Origin: JBHPGW01 sp042569785
GTDB taxonomy: Bacteria > Planctomycetota > Phycisphaerae > Sedimentisphaerales > Anaerobacaceae
NCBI GenBank assembly: GCA_042569785.1
Contig: JBHPGW010000015.1
Location: forward strand, 1 to 44,323
Length of the DNA: 44,323 nt
Direction of reading: 5' to 3'
Shown: positions 7,313 to 15,297 of the stretch, piece after piece
Layout: every line of letters starts with the position of its first letter
How positions within the stretch are numbered: position 1 is the stretch's first letter
The notes under the pieces: model-generated
Told to the model about the DNA's origin: nothing
Databases searched by the model: none
Seen by the model: only the letters and a program-made list of their open reading frames with translations
Translations under genes and position numbers: made by a program

Positions 7313-9217
7313 TTATTTGCCGAACAACAGTTTTATCAATTCATTGAGCTGCGAAAAATCCGGTATCAAGACCTGGGCACCTGCCTTTATCAGTCTGCTG
7401 CGTTTTTCCTTGTTCAGGCCGTGTCTGCGGATCTCGTCGCTGGCAATCCCGACGGCGATGCCGTTACGCTTTCGACATTCTCTGATTTCTACCGGCCCGT
7501 CTCCGAAGACGATTAGTTCTGAGCCTTGGAGTTTATTTTCACTCATGATGTTTTCGATTACCATTTTTTTGGAATATTTGCTTATATCTCCAACAGCGCC
7601 ATAAATGCCGCCGTCAAACAATTCGGCATAGCCAAGTACCTTAGCTTCGTTGATAACGTCCTGCTTATCAGTTCCGCTGGCCAGATACATTTTGACCCCC
7701 CTGTTTTTTAACTCATCGAGAAAAGCGATCGCCCCTTTTACCGTATAATCGTTCAAGTCAAGCTGACCGGTTTTAAATTTCTCGATCCTCTGATTAACCA
7801 TTCCCATCAGCGCATCGTTGTAAATTTCCTTGTAGCCGAAGTTGTCCAGGATTTTCTCATCTGGAACGATGCCGAATTCTTTTACCATTTCAACAAGTCC
7901 TTCCATCTGTACGATGGTTTGTATCCCGGTCGACTTATCGATAAAATCAATAACTCGGTTGCGTACTTTATGGTATAGGGTTTCGTCAGCGGTTTCGTAT
8001 TCGCTGCCCAAAATACTCTTTATCATTACCGGCTCCATTATCGTTTCCCACCCTTGTCTAAGAGTACTTATAGTACCGTCATGGTCAAACACCGCATGCT
8101 TGATATTGCCGATTTCAATGTCCCTGGAGCCGTGACACAGTTCAATTTCGGCCCCTTGCACATAACATGCATGCCTGATGTCCTCCGCCAGTTCAGGGTT
8201 GTAGATATAGTCAGCGTCCTTACTTACTTCGATTATCTCTGCGCCCGAAGCGGTTCCGGTCTGGAAAAGTTTTTGTACAGTAACCGCCGCTGCGAAATTA
8301 GCGAATATTGCTGCTTGATCCGGCTCCAGCCCCGCACCAAGGCACAGTGCTATTGCGCTAACAGTCGTGTCACCCGCCCCTACCGTGTCGATCTTTTTCA
8401 ATATCTGGATACCGGGCACTTCGTGCAAACCGCTGCTATCGACTGTTAATATTCCGCGCGGGCCTCTCGTAATAAAGACAGGCTTGTTAGATTGCCTATA
8501 AAGATTTTGAGCATGACTTTTAACATCATCCAGAGTAATTACATCGCTTAGTCCGGCTTCGATACCATTTAGCCAGGTCGCTTCGATATCGTTGGTCTTT
8601 CGATAAATATTTCTGAACTTGTCACCATAATGGCGTGAATCCAGCAGGACGATCCTGTCGTCAAACTCGTCAAAAAGTTTGTTTGCCTGTTCTATGAATT
8701 CCAGATTTTCGAGACTGCCGGGCACCTGCTGATTGAATATCATCGCGTCACAGGTTTCCAGAGCATCTCTAAGCCCTTTTATTATTGCCTCATCAGTTTG
8801 CTTCGTGCGTTTGTTGAAAAAACCAAAGTCAATTCTCGGCTGCTCCTGGTCTTCAAGATACCGCTTAGCGAAAGTGGGTGTATCGAAGTTTTCTTTCTGG
8901 ATGATCATAGCGTCGGTATTAACGCCAATAGTTTTGAATTGCCTTATAAGCTCTCTTGCGAATATATCGTCACCTGCTACACCTATCGTCTTTATGGCCG
9001 CAGGTTCCAGTGCGGCAAGATTAGCGACAACATTTGAAGCTCCGCCAAGTGTATAATAATGTTTGCCCACCCCCTCGGACTGCAACCCTGTCTCTACAGA
9101 AAGTTCGCCGCCTTTAGGGTCGAGTATCCAATAGGCGTCAAGGCAAAAGTCGCCGTAAACAGCGACTTTTACATTTTTAATTTTATCGAGTATTTGATTG
9201 ATCTGTTCGGTATTCAT
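7313..9217 (-). CDS. fused PfkB sugar kinase and HAD phosphatase
   Basis: This 634-residue protein joins two catalytic domains. Residues 1-335 form a PfkB/ribokinase domain of the HldE/RfaE kinase type, with LGGASNVVANLA near residue 58 and the catalytic loop DTVGAGDT at 277-284. Residues 370-634 form a HAD hydrolase with nucleophile motif FDHDGT (377-382), motif II YLASGTD and the metal motif FGDGPVEIREC. In bacterial heptose synthesis a kinase phosphorylates C1 of heptose 7-phosphate and a GmhB-type phosphatase removes the C7 phosphate. Here one chain could do both steps. The cytidylyl/adenylyl transferase domain of HldE is absent. It follows GmhA by five bases, which supports a heptose or related phosphosugar role. 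Domain calls are firm and the exact substrate is inferred. Confidence 0.85.
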   Translation of the reverse strand: MNTEQINQILDKIKNVKVAVYGDFCLDAYWILDPKGGELSVETGLQSEGVGKHYYTLGGASNVVANLAALEPAAIKTIGVAGDDIFARELIRQFKTIGVNTDAMIIQKENFDTPTFAKRYLEDQEQPRIDFGFFNKRTKQTDEAIIKGLRDALETCDAMIFNQQVPGSLENLEFIEQANKLFDEFDDRIVLLDSRHYGDKFRNIYRKTNDIEATWLNGIEAGLSDVITLDDVKSHAQNLYRQSNKPVFITRGPRGILTVDSSGLHEVPGIQILKKIDTVGAGDTTVSAIALCLGAGLEPDQAAIFANFAAAVTVQKLFQTGTASGAEIIEVSKDADYIYNPELAEDIRHACYVQGAEIELCHGSRDIEIGNIKHAVFDHDGTISTLRQGWETIMEPVMIKSILGSEYETADETLYHKVRNRVIDFIDKSTGIQTIVQMEGLVEMVKEFGIVPDEKILDNFGYKEIYNDALMGMVNQRIEKFKTGQLDLNDYTVKGAIAFLDELKNRGVKMYLASGTDKQDVINEAKVLGYAELFDGGIYGAVGDISKYSKKMVIENIMSENKLQGSELIVFGDGPVEIRECRKRNGIAVGIASDEIRRHGLNKEKRSRLIKAGAQVLIPDFSQLNELIKLLFGK

Positions 9218-9222
9218 AATTA

Positions 9223-9795
9223 TTAATTCTCTGCAAATTCAACATCAATTAAATCACAAATAATATGATAGGCTAACATGTGCACTTCCTGACCTGTACT
9301 TGTGTACGGATTGGCTGCACAAAGGCAGATATCCGAAATTTTTTCTAATGGGCTGTCCGTTTTGCCGGTAAACGCAATGACGTTAGCTTTTTTTTCTTTA
9401 GCCTTTTCAGCGGCCTTTATAACATTAGCCGAGCTTCCACTGGTCGAAAACGCCCACAAAATGTCACCTTGTTTCATAAGGGCATCAGCCTGGCGAACAA
9501 AAATATCGTCGAAGCTATAATCATTTCCGATACACGTTATTACCGATGTATCTGTCGAAAACGCGACGGCTGGTAAGGGCTTTCTTTCGGTGCGGAACCT
9601 GCCGACAAATTCGCCCGCGATGTGTTGACAATCCGCCGCAGAGCCGCCATTGCCGCACAGATACACCGTCCCCGATCGCTTTAAACACTCAATTATCATC
9701 TCAGTAGCTTGCTTGATAATGGGAATCGAATTGTTCTCAAAATTCTCTATGGCCTTTTTGTGTTCGTTAATTGTTTTTAAGATAGTCTCTTCCAT
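9223..9795 (-). CDS. gmhA: SIS-domain phosphoheptose isomerase (GmhA-like)
   Basis: This 190-residue protein is the usual size for sedoheptulose 7-phosphate isomerase, which makes D-glycero-D-manno-heptose 7-phosphate. Signature blocks are YLCGNGGSAADCQHIAGEFVGRF, split here as CGNGGSAADCQHIAGE plus the following residues, then DTSVITCIGNDYSFDDIF, the phosphate-binding FSTSGSSANV, and the C-terminal EVHMLAYHIICDLID helix. The start at 9795 has GAGGA seven bases upstream and overlaps the previous gene by 29 bases, so translation is probably coupled. The kinase/phosphatase fusion follows directly. The close homologue DiaA also belongs to the SIS family, but the operon context favours GmhA. Confidence 0.9.
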   Translation of the reverse strand: MEETILKTINEHKKAIENFENNSIPIIKQATEMIIECLKRSGTVYLCGNGGSAADCQHIAGEFVGRFRTERKPLPAVAFSTDTSVITCIGNDYSFDDIFVRQADALMKQGDILWAFSTSGSSANVIKAAEKAKEKKANVIAFTGKTDSPLEKISDICLCAANPYTSTGQEVHMLAYHIICDLIDVEFAEN

Positions 9796-10843
9796 TATTT
9801 TTCCTCAAGTATTTCATAATATTTTTATAAAGCAGCGGTACGGTTGCTTTTTGGTTTCCCTGGATGTAGTAACCTTTGCCGTTAAATGCCTGTGGGATTC
9901 TTGTCACTACGCTTTTCTGATCACGAAAATAATAACACTGTGCGGCCTCATCGGTCATCTTTGCCGGTTCATGTTTTCGCAGGTCAAAATCTGCCGTGGT
10001 GATATTATCAGGAGTTTTGCCGATATTCCCTGCCATACTAACAGCTTTCAGGAATACCTCCGGGCCTGTTACAGCACTTCCAATGTTTAATACAACTCCG
10101 CCCTGAGTTAGTTTTGTAACTTCTTCAGCATAGATCAGAAAGTCTCTGCCACTGCAGCCGCCCTTTGCCTTACCGTCGAAAGACTTGTGCTGATCGATCA
10201 CATCGGTCCCGATACCGACGTGGACAGTAAAGGGTATCGACTTTTCATAACACGCAGCCAGAACGCTTAATTGTTTGTTGCTGAATTCTTTTGGCGAATC
10301 GTCTTTTGCTGCGATGGCAAGGACTTCGTCGCGGAACGTTTCATCGCAGATCATCTTAGCCAACGATTCGCCATAGCCGAGTTTGTATTTGTTTCCGAGT
10401 TGGAGAGCTGTATTGGGGTAGGCGAATTCGTAAGCCATTCCAAACTGCCCCTCTTCAAGTGCATTTGGGACATATTCACTGGTTTGGCCGATTAACGCAA
10501 GTTCAAAATCGTGGATGGCTACTGCGCCGGTGCCGGCGATGAGAGTGACCATATCAAGTTTCACAAGTTCGATCAACAATCTGCTTAGCCCATTTTTTAT
10601 AAGATGAGCCCCGGTAAAGACGATTACCGGCTTACCAGCTTTTCTCGCCGCGACTATTTTCTGAGCTATCACCTCAATTTCTTCTACGGTTTCAACGCCA
10701 ACATCAAAGGATTGGGCTGATATCGTTTTGGGATCTACGATGTTTTCAAGATGGACCTTGTTCGTTCGTTCTTTTAATGGATATGTTTTGACCAGCAACG
10801 CGTCAAAGATTTTATATTTCCCCTTATAATCCATAGTGCTCAC
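9767..10843 (-). CDS. deoxyhypusine-synthase-like conserved protein
   Basis: This 358-residue protein has a Rossmann-like core containing GKPVIVFTGAHLIKNGLSRL and TGAVAIHDFELALIGQTSEYV, followed by HVGIGTDVIDQHKSFDG and VVLNIGSAVTGPEVFLKAV. These blocks recall the NAD-binding deoxyhypusine synthase fold, but the bacterial members with an AIHDFE motif are an uncharacterised group, so a hypusine role is not implied. It opens the phosphosugar operon after the DeoR regulator, eight bases from it, and overlaps gmhA at its 3' end. The context suggests work on a sugar-derived substrate with NAD, which is inference. An alternative ATG lies three residues in (MDYKGKY). Confidence 0.6.
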   Translation of the reverse strand: MSTMDYKGKYKIFDALLVKTYPLKERTNKVHLENIVDPKTISAQSFDVGVETVEEIEVIAQKIVAARKAGKPVIVFTGAHLIKNGLSRLLIELVKLDMVTLIAGTGAVAIHDFELALIGQTSEYVPNALEEGQFGMAYEFAYPNTALQLGNKYKLGYGESLAKMICDETFRDEVLAIAAKDDSPKEFSNKQLSVLAACYEKSIPFTVHVGIGTDVIDQHKSFDGKAKGGCSGRDFLIYAEEVTKLTQGGVVLNIGSAVTGPEVFLKAVSMAGNIGKTPDNITTADFDLRKHEPAKMTDEAAQCYYFRDQKSVVTRIPQAFNGKGYYIQGNQKATVPLLYKNIMKYLRKNNGRDYLKNN

Positions 10844-10851
10844 CTTTTTAG

Positions 10852-11631
10852 TTAAATGTGTTTTGTTCCTGCCTGCAACTTTATTTTATTTTTTCGGCAG
10901 ATATTTTTTATTCCTGGCAGCGTTTTTTCACAGATCCACATGTCAAATTCTTTAAGCTTTGCTATTACGGTAGGTGTCTTATCGTTGTATTTGCCTGATG
11001 CGGTCAGGAGCACCTTGTTTGTGGCTTGTTTCATCGCCTGTTGTTTGAGCAAGGCTTCTCCCATCAACGAGCATGTTACAGTTCCATCGGCGCTGACACC
11101 GTTTGCGGAAATGAAACAGGTATTAAAATCGTAAATGCAGATCTGGCTCTGGCTCAAGGGCCCGCTCAATGATTGCGTAACTGGATGTAGAGATCCACCC
11201 AGCAGGATATGTTTGACATCTCGCTTTGCCAATATCGAAGCGATAGAAACATCATTAGTTATGAACGTTAAATTCCTGCCACCTTTATCTGCGATCAGTT
11301 GTGCCAGCGGCAACATAGTCGTGCCGGCATCCAGATAAACATAACCGTTTTCCGGCAACAGCTTAACTGCGGCAGCGGCGATTAGCTCTTTAGCTTTTGC
11401 GTCTTCGGCGATCCGTTTATCAAGAGCAATAGGGCTAGCCACTTGCAGGTTTATTCTCCTGATTCCGCCATGAATACGTTCAGCCAGATTCGCATCGTGC
11501 AACTCCTGAAGACATTTCTGGATAGTGGATTTGCTTATACCCAGCTTTTTAGCAAGGTCCTTGCTCTTCCAGTAAGGCTGTAATTCAAGAAGGCCAACTA
11601 TTTTTTCCAGCTTTTGATCATGAAAAGTCAT
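10852..11631 (-). CDS. DeoR-family transcriptional regulator
   Basis: This 259-residue regulator has the N-terminal DeoR winged helix (KIVGLLELQ, then LAKKLGISKSTIQKCLQEL as recognition helix, and ERIHGGIRR). The DeoRC sensor domain follows, with YLDAGTTMLPLAQLI, FITNDVSIASIL, LLGGSLHP and the phosphosugar-binding FISANGVSADGTVTC. Such proteins usually repress sugar operons until a phosphorylated sugar binds. It is first in the minus-strand operon leading to GmhA and the kinase, so control of its own operon is likely. The ATG abuts a promoter and repeated operator (11632-11674), there is no Shine-Dalgarno, and the message is predicted to be leaderless. Confidence 0.9.
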   Translation of the reverse strand: MTFHDQKLEKIVGLLELQPYWKSKDLAKKLGISKSTIQKCLQELHDANLAERIHGGIRRINLQVASPIALDKRIAEDAKAKELIAAAAVKLLPENGYVYLDAGTTMLPLAQLIADKGGRNLTFITNDVSIASILAKRDVKHILLGGSLHPVTQSLSGPLSQSQICIYDFNTCFISANGVSADGTVTCSLMGEALLKQQAMKQATNKVLLTASGKYNDKTPTVIAKLKEFDMWICEKTLPGIKNICRKNKIKLQAGTKHI

Positions 11632-11674
11632 ATAACCAAATATAACTAAATATAACCAAATATCAACAAAAAAC
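11631..11674 (-). promoter_or_regulatory. promoter with four tandem 10-bp operator repeats
   Basis: On the plus strand the unit TATAACCAAA occurs at 11631-11640, as TATAACTAAA at 11641-11650, again at 11651-11660, and degenerately as TATCAACAAA at 11661-11670. The 10-base period places each copy on the same face of the helix. Read on the minus strand the block contains TTGATA (11661-11666), a 16-base spacer and TATATT (11639-11644), then seven bases to the ATG. Transcription would start at or next to the start codon. The repeats are the natural candidate for DeoR autoregulation. Confidence 0.65.
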
Positions 11675-11725
11675 TTTGAAGGCTATCTGACAACCATGTC
11701 AATACAGTTGCGATGAATTTGACCA

Positions 11726-11772
11726 ACTACGCCCGAGAGGACTCGAACCTCTGACCTTCGGTTTAGGAATAC
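11726..11772 (-). other. tRNA-Arg(CCT) 3'-half fragment, probable att scar
   Basis: On the minus strand the segment reads from an anticodon loop TTCCTAA through ACCGA, a variable loop AGGTC, the T-arm AGAGGTTCGAGTCCTCT and an acceptor strand CGGGCG. No D-arm, 5' acceptor strand or 5' anticodon strand precedes it, so it is not a working tRNA. Identity that begins in the anticodon loop and runs to the 3' end is what a tyrosine integrase leaves as the distal att repeat. The intact tRNA-Arg is not in the window. Confidence 0.65.
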
Positions 11773-11972
11773 GGGGTTCCGGTCATAAGTGTTGTAATAG
11801 CAAAGAGTTAAAATGCGTTTTTGGGCCAAAAACAAGGTTCGCAAGTAGTTGACAAGTGGATAAATGAAAAACATATGATTTAAAAAGTGGTTTACGAGTG
11901 GCGATTGACACAAATTTTGACACAAATCCAAATCTCCTTTTCATATCTAACGCGATTTTTAGCCCAATACTA

Positions 11973-13209
11973 GTAGTCTGTCAAGATTGTTAATGTAAGT
12001 GAATGATATTTGCCGATACTTTCATAAGGACATAATATATCGGGCCTTATTAAGGAGAATCGGCTATGGAAAAATATGTTGTAGAGCTAACAAATGAAGA
12101 ACGGAAAGAATTGAGCGAATTGGTATCGAAAGGAAAGGCAGCCGCTCGAAAAATTACACATGCCAGAGTTTTGCTTCAGGCGGATGAGTCCCAAAATGGT
12201 TCAGCCTGGACGGACAACCAGATTTCTGAGGCCTTTGGCATTCATACCAATACAATCCACGGTATTCGGCTCAGATTTGTCGAGCAGGGATTGCAGGCTG
12301 CTCTGGACCGCAAAAAACAAGAACGTCCTTCTCGCAAACGTATTGTTGATGGCGAGGTTGAAGCACATTTGATTGCCTTGCGTTGCTCAGAGCCTCCGGA
12401 AGGAAGAAATAAATGGAATTTACGGCTGCTGGCGGACAAATTAGTTGAACTGGAAATTGTGCCAGATATTTCACATGAAACGGTGCGGCAAGCATTAAAA
12501 AAAACGTGTTAAAACCGCATCTATATCAATGCTGGTGTATTCCTCCGGAAAAGAGTTGCGAATTCGTGGCAGCAATGGAGGATGTACTTGACGTGTACCT
12601 ACGGCCTTATGACCCAAACCGACCGGTAGTGTGTATGGACGAGACAAGCAAACAACTTATAGCGGATATTCGTATTCCGATTGCTGCCAAACCTAGGCAT
12701 CCACAACGATACGATGTGGAATATAAACGGTGCGGTGTAACCAATATTTTCATGTTCACTGAGCCTTTGGGCCAATGGCGACGAGTCAGTGTTACCAATT
12801 ATCGCAAACGGCTGGATTGGGCTGAACAGATACGGATTCTTCTGGAAGAAGATTACCCTGATGCAGAAGTGATTGTGTTGGTTATGGATAATTTGAATAC
12901 GCACAGTATTGGTTCTTTATACGAAGCTTTTGAGCCTACCAAAGCCAGAGAACTCGCCCGTCGTCTGGAGATTCTTTATACTCCGAAGCATGGCAGTTGG
13001 CTGAACATTGCAGAATCAGAATTGAGTGTGTTAAGCCGTCAATGTCTTAATCGGTGAATTGAAAGTTTTGAACTGTTGGAATCTGAATGTCGTAGTTGGA
13101 ACGTGGAACGAAATGGCTTACAAAAGGGTGTTGATTGGCACTTTACCACAGCCGATGCCAGAATTAAACTGAAACGATTGTACCCATATGTTCAAACTTG
13201 ACAGACTAC
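11973..13209 (+). mobile_element. IS630-family insertion sequence
   Basis: The element is 1237 bp with terminal inverted repeats GTAGTCTGTCAAG at the left and CTTGACAGACTAC at the right. It is flanked by the TA duplication typical of IS630/Tc1-mariner elements (11971-11972 and 13210-13211). It contains one transposase read across a frameshift and closed early by a nonsense codon. Its right TA is also the left TA of MITE copy 3, so one inserted directly against the other. The MITE ends differ from these repeats, so this element is not the obvious parent of the MITE. Confidence 0.92.
12066..13201 (+). pseudogene. IS630 transposase, -1 frameshift plus nonsense codon
   Basis: The N-terminal part (12066-12512) holds the helix-turn-helix that binds the ends (AFGIHTNTIHGIRLRFVEQG). 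At a run of eight A (12497-12504) the frame must slip by -1 to continue into KPHLYQCWCIPPEKSCEFVA and the DDE domain: the first catalytic Asp lies in VVCMDETSKQ, the second in VMDNLNTH and the Glu in WLNIAESELSVLSRQC. A -1 slip on A-runs is a known expression device in this family. The second break is different: TGA at 13055-13057 stands where relatives have Arg, and the frame then runs on (IESFELLESECRSW ... DARIKLKRLYPYV) to a stop at 13199. The last 48 residues are thus lost, and the copy is probably inactive. Confidence 0.85.
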
Positions 13210-13211
13210 TA

Positions 13212-13367
13212 AAGCATTTTAATATTTTCTGTTCGCATTTAGGCCGTCGTGAGGACAAGGCTGGCAAGGAAGAAAACGCAACTCTACTTATTGTAGGGTG
13301 AGTATTTCTGATGCCGACAGCCGAAGCCGCAACAGGCATAAAGCGAACACGAAAAATTAAATTGCTC
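13212..13367 (-). mobile_element. 156-bp MITE-like element, copy 3
   Basis: Same length and orientation as copy 2, with one difference seen: the outermost base next to the IS630 copy is A instead of G. TA flanks it at 13210-13211 and 13368-13369. The IS630 copy abuts its left side, and an IS66 remnant starts about 30 bases beyond its right side. Confidence 0.85.
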
Positions 13368-13398
13368 TAAAATACATCCTACTGTCAATAAAAATTTT

Positions 13399-13817
13399 GT
13401 AACCGTTCACAGAAATAAAGGGTAATTTTTATCTGTCCAGTTGGCAAGCAAGGATTTATGGATAAACTCAAAAACATTTCGGTCTTGCTTTTTACATGTA
13501 GCGATTGTCATCCATATGCGTTTGCACCTGCGCATGCCGGCATTGCCGCGAGTGCCTTGCGTTATCCGGCGATCAATAAGATGAGCCATGCAGTACTGAA
13601 CTGTAGCATTGCCGAGCCTGGCAAATTTGCGATAGGCTCCCCGGTAATCACAGCCGATGATTCCTTCATGCTCGTCACCGAGCATAGCAAACAAGACGTT
13701 GCTGCCTCGCGATTTATCTGTATATCCGCGCATAATTAACAGGACATACTTGTTAAATAAAAGGCTGGAGGTAGCCCGTAATTTGTTCCGGGCTGTGCCG
13801 CATTTTTCGAAAGACAC
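13399..13817 (-). pseudogene. IS66-family transposase remnant with internal deletion
   Basis: The readable protein (13407-13817, 136 residues) matches the C-terminal part of IS66 TnpC. The segment LGDEHEGIIGCDYRGAYRKF is followed by VQYCMAHLI, and then abruptly by TQGTRGNAGMRRCKRIWMTI and ATCKKQDRNVFEFI. In intact proteins more than a hundred residues lie between the last two blocks, so an internal deletion has joined them. The N-terminal half is missing. The outer edge GTAACCGTTCAC at 13399 looks like an IS66 end, which normally begins GTAA. tnpA and tnpB are absent. It is a dead remnant. Confidence 0.75.
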
Positions 13818-13931
13818 GCGTTAACGTGGAGACAACTTCTTGCTCTGTGGCAAAGTAACGATTGTGTGTGCTCAAATCCGGGGAGTATTATACTGTGGTT
13901 AATTTTTTTCTTTTTCCAAATTGTAAATTAC

Positions 13932-14807
13932 TTAGTTTTCTTCGTCTTTTGTTTTTATTTTTTGTTTGGTGTAATACCTTCTGTCGCGGTCGTTTCGGTT
14001 GGCTGATCGGCGATTGTCGTTGATTCTTTCTTTTAGGCTGTCCAGTTCCCTTGAAGTGTCTTTAGTTCGCTGGGAGCTGTTTCGGCCATCAGTTTGTAAT
14101 TCGCCTGCTAAGCGGTCAAGTTTTTCGAGTATCCTGCTGATCTGCAGCATGTTTTTGTTGACGTTATCTTCAAGCTCTTTTAGCCTTGTCTGGATAGTTG
14201 CCTGAAATTCCAGGTCTACCAGTTCAGCCCGCGACTTTGCCTCTCTGACCCATACCTGCCGGTCGGCCTGGAGCCTTTGTATCTGTGTATCGATATCTTT
14301 GATCTTCTCGGAGTTTGGGTCGTAGATTTGCGTTAGTGAGAATTTGGCTTTTTCGTAGCTGCGTATCGCGTATATAAAATCATCAGGATCATCTACAAAG
14401 TCCCACGTCCTGCCGGCAAAATACTTGGCGAGTTCTGCAAAGTATTTATGTTCCGGCACCTTTTTTATACGAAGCGTCCTCGTATCGATCTCGCGCTTAC
14501 TGTAAGTAGTCACGATCAGCCGAGAATTATCTAATTGCTCGATGGTGATCTTGTTCTTATCTTCGTTGACCACTTTGCCGAACATCAGCTGTCCATCCCT
14601 AAGGTAGAAATCCGCCATCTTTACCGAATTCATTCTTTGTCTCGGCGTCCTGATCGGATCAGCGGCTGGGGGTAGGGGTTGTTTTACAGTTTTGGATATG
14701 GCTACATCATTGCTATCGGCAGCTAACGCGGAAAAGCTTAGATAGCAGGCACAAACAATCGCCGCTAATAATAAAAGTACGAACTTGGCAAAGCTATTAT
14801 TTTGCAT
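13932..14807 (-). CDS. exported coiled-coil protein of unknown function
   Basis: Starting at the ATG at 14807, which has GGAGG seven bases upstream, the protein has 291 residues. This start is preferred to the in-frame one at 14849. Residues 1-30 are a signal peptide or anchor (FAKFVLLLLAAIVCACYLSF, then SALAAD as likely cleavage site). Residues 65-110 form a small beta-rich unit (FYLRDGQLMFGKVVNEDKNK) that resembles an SH3/LSm-like barrel. From about residue 160 on the protein is a long charged coiled coil (KEQ/LEK heptads such as RLKELEDNVNKNMLQ). The basic, polar tail ends in KTKDEEN. It was not recognised as a named family. Location at the periplasmic face is inferred from the signal. Confidence 0.72.
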   Translation of the reverse strand: MQNNSFAKFVLLLLAAIVCACYLSFSALAADSNDVAISKTVKQPLPPAADPIRTPRQRMNSVKMADFYLRDGQLMFGKVVNEDKNKITIEQLDNSRLIVTTYSKREIDTRTLRIKKVPEHKYFAELAKYFAGRTWDFVDDPDDFIYAIRSYEKAKFSLTQIYDPNSEKIKDIDTQIQRLQADRQVWVREAKSRAELVDLEFQATIQTRLKELEDNVNKNMLQISRILEKLDRLAGELQTDGRNSSQRTKDTSRELDSLKERINDNRRSANRNDRDRRYYTKQKIKTKDEEN

Positions 14808-14897
14808 TATTTTGCCTCCGACAAAATCTTCCGGCTCATCCGCATCCACAATGCGAATTATACCATATTTTTGCCGAAGTAGCGAGAAAACAACTTA

Positions 14898-14933
14898 TAA
14901 AAAAGCTCAAACTGACCAATGGCCAGCTTGAGC
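14898..14933 (-). terminator. rho-independent terminator of the PilZ gene
   Basis: On the minus strand GCTCAAGCTGGCC pairs with GGTCAGTTTGAGC (13 bp including two G-T pairs) around a three-base loop, followed directly by TTTTTT. It lies 47 bases after the PilZ stop codon. Confidence 0.85.
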
Positions 14934-14979
14934 ATCGTTCGTAAAGCGTATTGTCTATTGCGTCGATCAAAGCTTAGTT

Positions 14980-15297
14980 CTAATTATTGAACTCTACAGC
15001 TACGCCGATATTCGCTTCCATAAGCAGGTCAGCACGTTCTACGCGGACAACCTTACCGCTCTTTACGCGCGCAAAACCGCCTTTTTGCTTAGCTAAAGCA
15101 GATGTTCTTGGAAAATTGATTTCGACAATATGGCCAGGCTGAACGGGGGTGGTTATCGGCACTGAAAGAAAAACGCCTGTCTTGCTGATATTCGAACTGC
15201 GACCATTGAAAAATCTGTTAACTTCCGGCAGCCATACACTGACAGGCCAGGAAAGAGTCGTCCTTGTGTCCGTTCGTTGCTCAGTTAACGTCTCCAT
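14980..15297 (-). CDS. PilZ-domain protein (c-di-GMP binding)
   Basis: This 105-residue single-domain PilZ protein keeps both nucleotide-binding signatures: RxxxR at R8-R12 (QRTDTRTT) and (D/N)xSxxG at N36-S38-G41 (SNISKTGVFL). The barrel continues through VEINFPRTSAL and GKVVRVERADL to GVAVEFNN. Such stand-alone domains act as cyclic di-GMP receivers that change a partner protein. The partner is not obvious here; the type II secretion operon is about 2 kb away. The start has AGGAGA seven bases upstream, and the gene has its own terminator, so it is probably monocistronic. Confidence 0.85.
   Translation of the reverse strand: METLTEQRTDTRTTLSWPVSVWLPEVNRFFNGRSSNISKTGVFLSVPITTPVQPGHIVEINFPRTSALAKQKGGFARVKSGKVVRVERADLLMEANIGVAVEFNN

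Noticed and set aside
11726..11772. Functional tRNA-Arg
   Set aside because: The 5' half, D-arm and one anticodon strand are missing.
11683..11931. Open frame of 82 residues on the minus strand
   Set aside because: It reads through the tRNA-Arg fragment and shows the typical spurious peptide of translated tRNA.
11973..13209. IS630 copy as the parent of the 156-bp MITE
   Set aside because: Both use TA targets, but the terminal sequences (GTAGTCTGTCAAG against GAGCATTTTAAT) do not match.
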